A model generated the notes under the pieces. It was given only the letters and a program-made list of their open reading frames with translations, made no database searches and was not told the origin of the DNA. A stretch of DNA of 36,861 bases from Bacteroidales bacterium (GTDB lineage Bacteria > Bacteroidota > Bacteroidia > Bacteroidales > UBA932). The number at the start of each line of letters is the position of its first letter. Positions within the stretch are counted from its first letter, which is position 1. The stretch covers positions 1-36,861 of the forward strand of contig JAILIM010000035.1 of NCBI GenBank assembly GCA_024695285.1, read 5' to 3'. This document shows positions 17,193 to 24,719 of the stretch, piece after piece. The position numbers were made by a program, and so were the translations under genes.

Positions 17193-17861
17193 ATGAAAAA
17201 TGTCATATTTTTCAAAGACGCCGATATTTCCAACGGCGAAAACGTCGTGGTCTATGGCGTCAACCTGGAAGTCAGGGAGGGCGACCTCGTTTACATAGTG
17301 GGCAAGGTCGGCACCGGAAAGACATCCATCATACGCACCATAATTGCCGAAAATCGCCTTTCCACGGGCGAGGGAGATGTGTGCGGCTTCGATCTGCGCA
17401 AGCTCCGCACCAAGGAAATCCCCCATCTTCGGAGGCGGCTCGGTGTGGTATTCCAGGACTTCCAGCTGCTTATGGACAGGAGCGTCGAAGCGAACCTGGA
17501 GTTCGTGCTGAAATCCACCGGCTGGAAGGACCGCGAGGCGATGGACAAACGCATCTCCAAAGTGCTGGAGGCGGTCGGCATGCAGACCAAGGCCCACAAG
17601 ATGCCGCACCAGCTTTCCGGCGGCGAGCAGCAGCGTATCGCCATAGCCCGCGCGATCCTGAATTCTCCCGAGGTCATCATAGCCGACGAACCCACCGGCA
17701 ACCTTGACGCCGAGACCGCCGACGGCATACTCCAGCTCCTGCAGGGCATCAACAAGGAGCAAGGTACAGCAATAGTTATGGTCACGCACAACCGCAGCAT
17801 CATCGACAAGTACCCCGGCCGCGTATTCGAAACGAAAAACGAAACTTGTACCGAAATATGA
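17193..17861 (+). CDS. ftsE: Cell-division ABC ATPase FtsE
   Basis: 222 residues, an ABC ATPase of normal FtsE length. Walker A is GKVGTGKTS (about residues 38-46), Q-loop VVFQDFQLL, signature LSGGEQQRIAIARA (about 143-156), Walker B VIIADEPTGNLD, and the switch His in VTHN. FtsE works with the membrane protein FtsX to control cell-wall hydrolases during division. No ftsX is next to it, and an FtsE/LolD-like alternative cannot be fully excluded, but VFQDFQLLMDRSV and the YGVNLEV start fit FtsE. Its TGA overlaps the ATG of the next gene by four bases (ATGA at 17858-17861), indicating translational coupling. Confidence 0.88.
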   Translation: MKNVIFFKDADISNGENVVVYGVNLEVREGDLVYIVGKVGTGKTSIIRTIIAENRLSTGEGDVCGFDLRKLRTKEIPHLRRRLGVVFQDFQLLMDRSVEANLEFVLKSTGWKDREAMDKRISKVLEAVGMQTKAHKMPHQLSGGEQQRIAIARAILNSPEVIIADEPTGNLDAETADGILQLLQGINKEQGTAIVMVTHNRSIIDKYPGRVFETKNETCTEI

Positions 17862-19519
17862 AAGAATTTGAACTTAAAGCTCAGAGCTGGCTGGACGGAG
17901 ACTTCGACCAGGCCACCAAAATGCAGGTCCTGAAACTGCGCAACGAAGACCCCGCGGGCTTCGAGGACGCTTTCTACAAAAACCTTGAATTCGGCACCGG
18001 CGGCCTGCGCGGCATCATGGGCGTGGGCACCAACCGCATGAACAAGTACACGGTCGGAATGGCCACCCAGGGCCTCGCCAACTACATCCTGAAGAAGTGC
18101 CAGGGCGACGACCTGCGCGTCGTCATTTCCTACGACTCCCGCAACAACAGCAAGGAATTCGCAAGGATTGCGGCCGACGTGCTCTCCGCCAACGGCATCC
18201 ACGTATTCATCTTCGACAACATCCGTCCCACTCCCGAAATGAGCTACGCGGTGCGCCTGAAGAAGGCCGTGGCCGGTATCATGATCACCGCGTCACACAA
18301 TCCGAAGGAATACAACGGCTACAAGGTATCCTGGTCCGACGGCGGACAGGTGACCGCCCCCGTCGACAAGGAAATCGTCGAGGAAGTGGCGAAGACCACC
18401 GACCCTTCCATGGTCAAGTTCGAAGCCGGCCTGCACTGCGGCGAAATCGAATCCATGGGCGCCGACGTGGACGAGAAATATCTCACCGACCTCCTCTCCC
18501 TGAGGCTCAGTCCCGAGGCCGTCGCAGCCCACAGCGACATCAAGATAGTCTACACTCCCCTGCACGGCTGCGGCGTGCGCCTTGTGCCCGAAATACTGAA
18601 GCGCAGCGGATTCACCAACATTATCCACGTTCCCGAGCAGGACATATCCGACGGCAACTTCCCCACCTGCGTCTCCCCCAACCCCGAAGAGCCCGCCGCA
18701 CTTGAACTGGCGCTCCGCAAGGCCGAGGAGACCGGCGCCGACATCGTGATCGGGACCGACCCCGACGCCGACCGCGTGGGCATCGCCGTGCGCGACGATT
18801 CCGGCAAGATAGTGCTTTTCAACGGCAACCAGACCGCCTCCATGCTGACCTGGTACATACTGAACCGCTGGAAGGAACTCGGCAAGCTCGGAGAAGGCAA
18901 GTATGTGGTCAAGACCATCGTGACAACCGAACTGATCACCGAAATCTGCAAGAGTTTCGGAGTGCCAGTCTACAACGTGCTGACCGGGTTCAAGTACATC
19001 GCCGAAGTGGTCAAGCGCAAGGAAGCCGAGGGCGGAGAATTCATCTGCGGCGGCGAAGAGAGCTACGGCTTCAACGTGGGCCAGTTCGTGCGCGACAAGG
19101 ATGCCCCCGTCAGCTGCATGATGATAGCTGAATGCGCAGCCTGGGCGGCAAGCAAGGGCATGACCCTCTATCAGTTGATGCAGAAGATCTACAAGGATTA
19201 CGGCTACCGCAAGGAGGGCCTCGTGAGCCTCGTCCGCAAGGGCATTTCCGGCGCCCGGGAAATCCAGCAGATCATGGTGGACATGCGTGCCAATCCCCCG
19301 GCAGAGCTCTGCGGCTCGCCCGTGACCAAAGTGATCGACTACCTAGAGCCCGAGAAGACCGGACAGCCGAAGTCCAACGTGCTTCAGTTCTTTGACGAAG
19401 CCGGGGACGTGGTGTCCGTGCGTCCTTCCGGAACCGAGCCCAAGATTAAGTTCTACTTCGGAGCCAAGGGCGACGACGCCGACGCCAAGATTGAGAAACT
19501 CAAACAACAATTCAAATAA
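17858..19519 (+). CDS. Phospho-sugar mutase (phosphoglucomutase/phosphomannomutase family)
   Basis: 553 residues of the alpha-D-phosphohexomutase superfamily, four domains. The phosphoserine loop is TASHNPKEYNGYK (about residues 145-157), the Mg loop GTDPDADRVGIA (about 300), the sugar-binding loop GGEESYGF (about 395) and the phosphate-binding loop RPSGTEPKIKFYFG near the C-terminus. The length and the N-terminal FGTGGLRGIMGVGTNRMN match the PgcA/phosphopentomutase-like long group. It interconverts hexose 6- and 1-phosphates (or pentose phosphates); which one cannot be read. The start at 17858 is chosen over 17846 because of the ATGA overlap with ftsE. Its TAA overlaps the cdd ATG (TAATG). 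Confidence 0.9.
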   Translation: MKEFELKAQSWLDGDFDQATKMQVLKLRNEDPAGFEDAFYKNLEFGTGGLRGIMGVGTNRMNKYTVGMATQGLANYILKKCQGDDLRVVISYDSRNNSKEFARIAADVLSANGIHVFIFDNIRPTPEMSYAVRLKKAVAGIMITASHNPKEYNGYKVSWSDGGQVTAPVDKEIVEEVAKTTDPSMVKFEAGLHCGEIESMGADVDEKYLTDLLSLRLSPEAVAAHSDIKIVYTPLHGCGVRLVPEILKRSGFTNIIHVPEQDISDGNFPTCVSPNPEEPAALELALRKAEETGADIVIGTDPDADRVGIAVRDDSGKIVLFNGNQTASMLTWYILNRWKELGKLGEGKYVVKTIVTTELITEICKSFGVPVYNVLTGFKYIAEVVKRKEAEGGEFICGGEESYGFNVGQFVRDKDAPVSCMMIAECAAWAASKGMTLYQLMQKIYKDYGYRKEGLVSLVRKGISGAREIQQIMVDMRANPPAELCGSPVTKVIDYLEPEKTGQPKSNVLQFFDEAGDVVSVRPSGTEPKIKFYFGAKGDDADAKIEKLKQQFK

Positions 19520-19992
19520 TGACATCTAAACAGATCAATATCGCATACCAGGAGTTCTCCAGCATCGACGAGCTGAATGCCGAGGACCGCGAACTGGCAC
19601 AGGCCGCCATTGAAGGCATGAAGGGGTCATACGCTCCCTACTCCCACTTCAACGTCGGCGCTGCCGTGCGCATGTCCAACGGACAGATCGTGCGCGGGGC
19701 CAACCAGGAAAATGCAGCCTTCCCTTCCGGACTTTGCGCCGAACGCACCGCGATGTTCGCCGCCGGAGCAAAATACCCGGAAAAAGACATGTGCAGCATT
19801 GCACTGGTCGGTGGCGTATACGGCCGCATCACCGATGAGCCGGCTACTCCCTGCGGCGCCTGCCGCCAGGTTATGGCCCAGTATCAGGCAAAAGCCGGCA
19901 AGCCTATGTCCGTGATCATGGTCGGTGCAAAGAGAATCTGGAAGTTTGAAAAAGTTGATGATATTCTGCCGTTGATATTCGACAGTATCTGA
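19519..19992 (+). CDS. cdd: Cytidine deaminase
   Basis: 157 residues, single-domain tetrameric-type cytidine deaminase. It shows YAPYSHFNVGAAV, the zinc-binding CAERTA with its catalytic Glu, and the second zinc motif PCGACRQ. It hydrolyses cytidine and deoxycytidine to uridine forms for pyrimidine salvage in the cytoplasm. There is a short N-terminal extension of about 20 residues before the core. The start overlaps the mutase stop by one base, so it is the third gene of the ftsE operon. The stop is 8 bp before the -7 box of the SRP RNA gene. Confidence 0.95.
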   Translation: MTSKQINIAYQEFSSIDELNAEDRELAQAAIEGMKGSYAPYSHFNVGAAVRMSNGQIVRGANQENAAFPSGLCAERTAMFAAGAKYPEKDMCSIALVGGVYGRITDEPATPCGACRQVMAQYQAKAGKPMSVIMVGAKRIWKFEKVDDILPLIFDSI

Positions 19993-20000
19993 TTTTTTCA

Positions 20001-20008
20001 TATATTTG
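20001..20008 (+). promoter_or_regulatory. -7 box of the SRP RNA gene
   Basis: TATATTTG matches TAnnTTTG. It lies 5 bp before the G-run at 20013 that begins the closing stem of the SRP RNA, the correct distance for a transcription start. No clear -33 element is seen 19-21 bp upstream, where the cdd coding end lies. Confidence 0.55.
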
Positions 20009-20012
20009 CAAC

Positions 20013-20109
20013 GGGAAAGTCGTACACGACCAGCTCCCTCAAAATTCCCCCAGGGCCGGAAGGCAGCAAGGGTATGAGGTCGTAGCGGTGCGATGTGCTA
20101 AGCTTTCCC
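20013..20109 (+). ncRNA. ffs: Signal recognition particle RNA (4.5S-type, ffs)
   Basis: About 97 nt. The conserved apical domain is present: GGGCCGGAAGGCAGCAAGGG (20053-20072) contains the GGAAG tetraloop region and AGCA of the Ffh-binding loop. The ends pair as GGGAAAG (20013-20019) with CTTTCCC (20103-20109), and a run of T follows at once (20110-20116), giving a terminator. Internal pairing such as CACGAC with GTCGTAG supports a long hairpin. It combines with Ffh to target membrane proteins. A -7 box directly upstream and no open reading frame across it support an independent RNA gene. Exact ends are estimated from the stem. Confidence 0.88.
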
Positions 20110-20128
20110 TTTTTTTGATTTCATCGTA

Positions 20129-21217
20129 ATGAAGAACACTGAAACACTTGGCGCCATAGCGCGCCGGTTTGCCATCAAAGGCAGCATCACGGGCATCAGC
20201 CCCCTCGGCAACGGCCTCATCAACGACACCCTCCTCGTCTCCACCGACGGCCCCGACAATTATGTGCTCCAGCGCATAAACACTTCCATTTTCAAGGACG
20301 TAGCTCTCCTGCAGCACAATATCGAGTGCGTGACACGCCACATCCGCAAACAGCTTGAAAAAGAAGGCGTTAAGGATATCAACCGCCGCGTTCTCCGCTT
20401 CCTCCCCTGCAAGGAGACCGGAAAGACATGGGTGGATGTGGACGGCGAAGCCTGGCGCGTTTCAGTGCTTATTCCCGATTCATATACCCACGAGACTGTG
20501 GACCCCGAGCATTCCCGCATAGCGGGCCTTGCTTTCGGCGAATTCCAGGCCCGCCTCGCCGACCTTCCGGACAAACTGGGCGAGACCATTCCGGACTTCC
20601 ACAATATGGAACTGCGCGCCCGCCAGCTCCATGACGCCGTTTCGGGCGACGCAGTGGGACGCATGGCCATTCCCGATGTTAAGGCACTGGTACGAGGAAT
20701 GGAAGAGTTCGAGGAAGAGATGTGCAAGGCGGAGCGCCTCCATCGCGAAGGCCTGCTGCCCAAGCGCATCTGTCACTGCGACACCAAGGTCAACAACATA
20801 CTCTTCGACGCCGACGGCAACGTGCTGTGCGTCATTGACCTGGACACGGTGATGCCCTCATTCGTTTTTTCCGATTTCGGCGACTTCCTGCGCACTGCAG
20901 CCAACACCGTTCCTGAAGACTCACCGGAGACGGACAAGGTGGATTTCAGGATGGACATTTTCAACGCCTTCGCCAGCGGGTATCTGGAAGCCGCAGGGTG
21001 CTTCCTGACCAAGGTGGAAAGGGAGAATCTCCCCTATGCAGCCTGCCTTTTCCCCTACATGCAGGCAGTCCGCTTCCTGACCGACTACATCAACGGCGAC
21101 ACCTACTACAAGATACGCTATCCTGAGCACAACCTGGTGCGCACACGCAACCAGTGGGCCCTGTTCAGGTCCGCTCTGTCCAAGGTCCCGCAGATGCAGG
21201 AAGCAGTCTCAGATTAA
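20129..21217 (+). CDS. Aminoglycoside phosphotransferase-fold kinase, likely an N-acetylhexosamine 1-kinase-like sugar kinase
   Basis: 362 residues with the APH/choline-kinase fold. The N-lobe has LGNGLINDTLLVST and NYVLQRIN (the strand carrying the ATP-binding position). The catalytic loop is HCDTKVNNILFD (H-x-D-x-x-x-x-N), and the metal motif is VIDLDTVMPSF followed by DFGDFLRTAAN. The sequence ICHCDTKVNN and DTVMPSFVFSDFGD is what I associate with NahK-like kinases that phosphorylate GlcNAc/GalNAc at C1. The substrate is inferred from resemblance only. The gene follows the SRP RNA terminator by about 12 bp, with no obvious own promoter. Its stop codon overlaps the convergent gene's stop. 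Confidence 0.75.
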   Translation: MKNTETLGAIARRFAIKGSITGISPLGNGLINDTLLVSTDGPDNYVLQRINTSIFKDVALLQHNIECVTRHIRKQLEKEGVKDINRRVLRFLPCKETGKTWVDVDGEAWRVSVLIPDSYTHETVDPEHSRIAGLAFGEFQARLADLPDKLGETIPDFHNMELRARQLHDAVSGDAVGRMAIPDVKALVRGMEEFEEEMCKAERLHREGLLPKRICHCDTKVNNILFDADGNVLCVIDLDTVMPSFVFSDFGDFLRTAANTVPEDSPETDKVDFRMDIFNAFASGYLEAAGCFLTKVERENLPYAACLFPYMQAVRFLTDYINGDTYYKIRYPEHNLVRTRNQWALFRSALSKVPQMQEAVSD

Positions 21218-21846
21218 AAAAGGAACTCCCCGAAAAACTCCGGCCGGTGGAAATCCGGCGAAGGTGTGCCTATGGGCGCCCAGCTCACGTAATGTGGATG
21301 GGCCGTCTTGTCGCCGCACTTGTAGATGTTGCCGAGCAGCTTCTCAGGAAGGGCGTCAGCATCGATGCCGAGCAGGTCGAAAGGAATCATGACCAGCACG
21401 CGCCAGTCCCAGATGCCTCCCTCGTGGTCCTGTGTGCCTTCCACTGTAGATACACGCACTATACGGGCAACTTCTTCAAGGGGAAGCTGGATGCGGTCTC
21501 CCCTGCCGGTGCCGCGGGCCACGAGTATCTTGCCCGCCGCGTTGATCTCGAAATTGAAGTAAGCATGCTCACCCGGAACCTGGAGGAAAATCTCGCAGCA
21601 GCTGTCCTCCCACTGGCGTCCGTTGTCGGATATGTTTTCCACCCTGAGGTCGAGGCCGCTGACGTGGAAATCCACCACCAGGGAGTCCTCGGTGCGGGCT
21701 ATGCGTCCGCCGCACAAAGGGGCATACGGGTATTCGGCGGGCCAGTTGACTTCGCTGACAAGGAACCTTGCGCCTCCGGTTTCGAGGGCGGTATCGAGGT
21801 CTTTCTCCTCAAGGTCGCGGAGAAGGGGTATCTGCAGGCTTATCAT
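21214..21846 (-). CDS. CBM9-like (carbohydrate-binding family 9-like) protein without signal peptide
   Basis: 210 residues. The sequence resembles the family 9-like carbohydrate-binding beta-sandwich often annotated in Bacteroidota: ARTEDSLVVDFHVSG, WEDSCCEIFLQVPG, YFNFEINAAGKI, WDWRVLVMIPFDLLG and HPHYVSWAPIGTPSPDFHRP at the end. No signal peptide or lipobox is seen, so a cytoplasmic location is likely, and no catalytic motif is evident. Its start lies 1 bp past the queF stop, so it is the last gene of the queuosine cassette transcript. There is no obvious functional link to queuosine. Its TAA shares two bases with the TAA of the opposite-strand kinase gene. Confidence 0.7.
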   Translation of the reverse strand: MISLQIPLLRDLEEKDLDTALETGGARFLVSEVNWPAEYPYAPLCGGRIARTEDSLVVDFHVSGLDLRVENISDNGRQWEDSCCEIFLQVPGEHAYFNFEINAAGKILVARGTGRGDRIQLPLEEVARIVRVSTVEGTQDHEGGIWDWRVLVMIPFDLLGIDADALPEKLLGNIYKCGDKTAHPHYVSWAPIGTPSPDFHRPEFFGEFLF

Positions 21847-21847
21847 G

Positions 21848-22309
21848 CTATTCGTGTGTTTCCAGGCGGCGCAGGGCGAGCTCTTCGTATTTGGTGCCCG
21901 GGCGGCCGTAGTTTGTATATGGATGTATGCTGATGCCGCCTCTGGGAGAGAAGAAGCCGGTGACCTCTATGTACTTGGGATCCATCAACTTGACAAGGTC
22001 CTTGAGGATCACGTTCACGCAGTCTTCGTGGAATACTCCCTGGTCGCGGAAACTAAAGAGGTAGAGCTTGAGGCTCTTGCTTTCAACCATTTTCACATCA
22101 GGGATATAGCCGATGCGGATTTCCGCAAAGTCAGGCTGGCCGGTGATAGGACACAGGCTGGTGAATTCGGGGCAGTTGAAACGCACCCAGTAGTCGTGGT
22201 CCTGATGCCTGTTGTCGAAAGCTTCCAGCACTTCGGGAGCGTAGTGGTTCTTGTAGTCGCTTTTTTTGCCAAGGGCCTGCAGGCCCTCGTCTTTGCGTGA
22301 TTCTATCAT
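21848..22309 (-). CDS. queF: NADPH-dependent 7-cyano-7-deazaguanine (preQ0) reductase QueF
   Basis: 153 residues, the short unimodular QueF. The active-site region [20 protein letters not shown] contains the nucleophilic Cys (SLCPITG) and the Asp that follows. [20 protein letters not shown] carries the NADPH/QueF motif and the substrate-binding Glu/His. It reduces the nitrile of preQ0 to the amine preQ1 in queuosine tRNA modification, in the cytoplasm. The start overlaps the transporter stop as ATGA (22309-22306). Being behind a preQ1 riboswitch it should be shut down when its own product accumulates. Confidence 0.93.
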   Translation of the reverse strand: MIESRKDEGLQALGKKSDYKNHYAPEVLEAFDNRHQDHDYWVRFNCPEFTSLCPITGQPDFAEIRIGYIPDVKMVESKSLKLYLFSFRDQGVFHEDCVNVILKDLVKLMDPKYIEVTGFFSPRGGISIHPYTNYGRPGTKYEELALRRLETHE

Positions 22310-22983
22310 ATATCTCCGAGTTTAAAAGGATTGTAGGATATTCCGTTGTCGAACACGTCTATGCCTTCGCTCTTCTTGACCTTTCGCACCACTATGCTGG
22401 TTATGGGAAGGATGATTATTTCATAGCAGACCTTGAACGTCACTTGGGCGAGCATCATGGGGAGCAGGGACTTGAAAGGAGTTCCAAAGAAAGCAATAGG
22501 CATGAAAATCAATGAATCGAGGAGCTCGCCGGCAAGCGAAGACAGCACGGCGCGAACCCCGAACCTGCGGCCGCCGCCCGCCACCTTCATCTTGCTGAGC
22601 ACATAGGCGTTGAGGCTGGAGCCGGCTATGAACGCGAGCAGGGACGCGCCCGCGACACGCGGGGCCATATTGAACATATAGTCGAAATGGGGCGCTCCGT
22701 CCCAGAAAGACGCAGCCGGGAGCCATACGACAAGCTGTCCGAGCAGTACGACGAAGAAATTCATCGCGAATGCTATCCAGATGACAAGGCGCGCCTTGCG
22801 GTAGCCCCAGACTTCAGTGATGCAGTCATTCAGGATATAGGAGACAGGAAAAATTATCACCGCTCCGGGGAGCGTGATGCCCCAGAGGCTTATGACCTTC
22901 GTCGCGAACAGATTGGAGCTGATGAGGCATACTACGAAGAGTATAGCCATCACCAGGAATGTAGTAGAGAATTTATTGTTCAT
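22306..22983 (-). CDS. yhhQ: Queuosine precursor transporter (YhhQ/QPTR family)
   Basis: 225 residues with about six membrane helices: [78 protein letters not shown] and [38 protein letters not shown] and [13 protein letters not shown] are the conserved segments of the vitamin-uptake-like DUF165 family, whose members import preQ0/preQ1 or queuine. The riboswitch ends 3 nt before the ATG and queF follows by overlap, so the context supports import of a deazaguanine precursor. Confidence 0.92.
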   Translation of the reverse strand: MNNKFSTTFLVMAILFVVCLISSNLFATKVISLWGITLPGAVIIFPVSYILNDCITEVWGYRKARLVIWIAFAMNFFVVLLGQLVVWLPAASFWDGAPHFDYMFNMAPRVAGASLLAFIAGSSLNAYVLSKMKVAGGGRRFGVRAVLSSLAGELLDSLIFMPIAFFGTPFKSLLPMMLAQVTFKVCYEIIILPITSIVVRKVKKSEGIDVFDNGISYNPFKLGDI

Positions 22984-22985
22984 TT

Positions 22986-23014
22986 ACAGTTTTTTTAGTG
23001 GTTGCTGTCACACT
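22986..23014 (-). promoter_or_regulatory. preQ1-I riboswitch controlling the queuosine transporter and queF
   Basis: On the minus strand: AGTG (23014-23011), a 10-nt loop TGACAGCAAC (23010-23001), CACT (23000-22997), seven A (22996-22990) and CTGT (22989-22986). AGTG/CACT form P1, and CAG in the loop pairs with CTG in the tail to form the P2 pseudoknot. The loop matches the Thermoanaerobacter preQ1-I loop (UCGCAGUAAC) in length and in its CAG and AAC, including the C that pairs with preQ1 and the two preceding A. The P2 tail ends 2 nt before the ATG, so binding should block translation. It starts 9 nt after the thioesterase stop codon. Confidence 0.82.
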
Positions 23015-23023
23015 TGAGGCCTT

Positions 23024-23434
23024 TCAGTTGTCTATCGTCGAGATGATTGCTGCATGGAGTTCAGGGAAACGTTCGGCAAGCACGACAGGGCGGCCGCCCG
23101 AGAGGAAGCAATGGGTGCTGGATGCGGTGCAGACCACTTTCCCTCCGACCTTCATGGTGTATGTGAAACTGATTTTCAGTTCGGTCATGGAGGCGACGCG
23201 TATCTCTGTTTCTATGACATCCTTGAAAGTGGTGGTACGCTTATAGGCGAGTTCAATTGCCATCACTGGAGACACTATCCCTTCCGCCTCCATACGCTCA
23301 AAGCCGTAGCCGAGCTGGTCCATCCAGTCGATACGGGCCTCTTCCATTATGCGTACGTAATTTGAATGATGTGTGACACCCATGCGGTCACACTCATAGT
23401 ACTTTACCTCGTGGAAATATGGCTTTGTGGTCAT
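23024..23434 (-). CDS. Hotdog-fold acyl-CoA thioesterase (YbgC/4-hydroxybenzoyl-CoA thioesterase-like)
   Basis: 136 residues, single hotdog domain. The motif YYECDRMGVTHHSNYVRIMEEAR contains the catalytic Asp and the H-x-N-Y helix start of the YbgC/FcbC group. The rest (PVMAIELAYKRTTTFKDVIE, VVCTASSTHCFL) follows the family pattern. It hydrolyses acyl-CoA or acyl-ACP thioesters in the cytoplasm; chain-length preference is unknown. Its ATG overlaps the stop of the upstream DUF3575 gene by four bases. Only 40 bp separate it from the transporter, and the riboswitch fills most of that. Confidence 0.88.
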   Translation of the reverse strand: MTTKPYFHEVKYYECDRMGVTHHSNYVRIMEEARIDWMDQLGYGFERMEAEGIVSPVMAIELAYKRTTTFKDVIETEIRVASMTELKISFTYTMKVGGKVVCTASSTHCFLSGGRPVVLAERFPELHAAIISTIDN

Positions 23435-24708
23435 TTCCTGTTGGTGTGGATAAGGTAGGTCAGGGTGACTTTGAATGCCGCAGGATCGGGGAGACGGCTG
23501 TGTATCCTGGCGTCCGGCAGGTCAGACGTGCCGGTCAGGTCGTAGCGGTCGAAGTCAGCAATCATCATTCCGAGGTTGCAGGAGGCATCGATACGCCACC
23601 ATTCGCCAAACGCCCAGGTATAGCCGCCGCCTATGCCGCCGATCACGGCTGCGCCGTTAACGCCCTGGCCATTCCAGGCCAGGTTGTATTTGGCGGTGCC
23701 GACTGCGGCGGAAAGGAACCAGCCCTGGTAGATGTCGTTGCCGCGGCCGGTCCAAGGCTTGATGTAGTACCTGGCCCCTAAGTCGAGGCATTGTACCTGA
23801 AGGGCATAATGACCGTCGGAGAAGGACCACCATGGAGTGGTGTATCCGACGTGCGCGCCCCAGTGCCGTCCGAAAGGAACTTCCACTCCGACATTCAGGG
23901 CAGTGGCGGCATCCAGGAGGAGGTTGCTGGAAACGCCGAGGATGGTGACTGCTCCGGTCCGGGCCTGAGCTGCAGCACGTTCCTCTTCACGTTTTCTGGC
24001 AGCCTCGGCACGTTCAGCCTCACGCTGCCTCGCCGCCTCGGCTCTTTCAGCCTCACGCTCTTTTCTGATACGCTCGGCCTCTTCCTTTGCGGCCTGCCTT
24101 TCAGCCTCTTTCTTCTTTGCTTCTTCAGCCTTTCTGGCAGCTTCGGCATCCTTTGCGGCCTGCTTAAAATCATCGGCTTTCTTTGCCTCTTCAGCCTTCC
24201 TGGCCTCTTCCGCTTTCTTCGCCTCCTCTGCCTTACGTGCTTCTTCTGCTTTGCGAGCCTCTTCTGCCTTCCTGGCCTCTTCGGCCTTCTTTGCGTCCTC
24301 CAGGCGCTTCTGCTCCTCTAGACGCTTTTGTTCTTCTAGACGCTTTTGTTCTTCTAGACGTTTCTGCTCCTCAAGGCGCTGTTGCTCCCGCTGGTCCTTT
24401 ACCGTATCGGGCGAAGGAGGCTGAACGGTGCCCTGAGACTTGCCGCGCGCAGAAGGAGGAAGCACGATGGCATCCTGAACCTCATACTTTTGAGTAGTAG
24501 AGGGCGTCTGGGAAGAAGTGGCTGGAATCAGTAAGGTCGAACTGGCGTCCTTGGTCTTGGACTTGTTCGAATCGTTGACGGTATTTGGTGTCTGCTGGGG
24601 AAGAGGCGGAGGGGAGACAGGAGATTTGTCCCTATTCTGCGAATATGCAGTAATAGAGAAAAAAAAGGCGGACAGAGCCGCCAAAACCCACTTTAAGCTC
24701 AGCCTCAT
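23431..24708 (-). CDS. Outer-membrane DUF3575-type barrel with a long TolA-like repeat helix
   Basis: 425 residues. Signal peptide (about 1-23, ending AYSQ), a Pro/Ser/Thr-rich segment (24-103), a highly charged repeat helix (104-250; QKRLEE units then ARKAEE units), and a C-terminal barrel-like domain (255-425) with ILGVSSNLLLDAATALNVGV, LDLGARYYIKPW and YQGWFLSAAVGTAKYNLAWN, the pattern of DUF3575 outer-membrane proteins. The helix may cross the periplasm or bind the cell wall, with the barrel in the outer membrane; this is inference. The order, disordered segment then helix then barrel, resembles TolA-type spacers joined to a barrel. The stop overlaps the thioesterase start. Confidence 0.75.
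   Translation of the reverse strand: MRLSLKWVLAALSAFFFSITAYSQNRDKSPVSPPPLPQQTPNTVNDSNKSKTKDASSTLLIPATSSQTPSTTQKYEVQDAIVLPPSARGKSQGTVQPPSPDTVKDQREQQRLEEQKRLEEQKRLEEQKRLEEQKRLEDAKKAEEARKAEEARKAEEARKAEEAKKAEEARKAEEAKKADDFKQAAKDAEAARKAEEAKKKEAERQAAKEEAERIRKEREAERAEAARQREAERAEAARKREEERAAAQARTGAVTILGVSSNLLLDAATALNVGVEVPFGRHWGAHVGYTTPWWSFSDGHYALQVQCLDLGARYYIKPWTGRGNDIYQGWFLSAAVGTAKYNLAWNGQGVNGAAVIGGIGGGYTWAFGEWWRIDASCNLGMMIADFDRYDLTGTSDLPDARIHSRLPDPAAFKVTLTYLIHTNRK
23959..24399 (-). repeat. 18-bp tandem coding repeats (QKRLEE and ARKAEE units)
   Basis: About five near-identical 18-bp units encoding QKRLEE lie at 24302-24390; the inner copies are almost exact (CTTCTAGACGCTTTTGTT on the plus strand). 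Beyond them are more degenerate 18-bp ARKAEE/AKKAEE units at about 24183-24298, then looser charged repeats to 23959. All are multiples of 3 and in frame. Such arrays can expand or shrink by slippage without breaking the gene. Confidence 0.8.
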
Positions 24709-24719
24709 ATCAAATCAAA

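Noticed and set aside
24183..24399. Regular spaced repeats considered as a CRISPR array
   Set aside because: The repeats are contiguous 18-bp coding units without unique spacers and encode a charged helix in frame.
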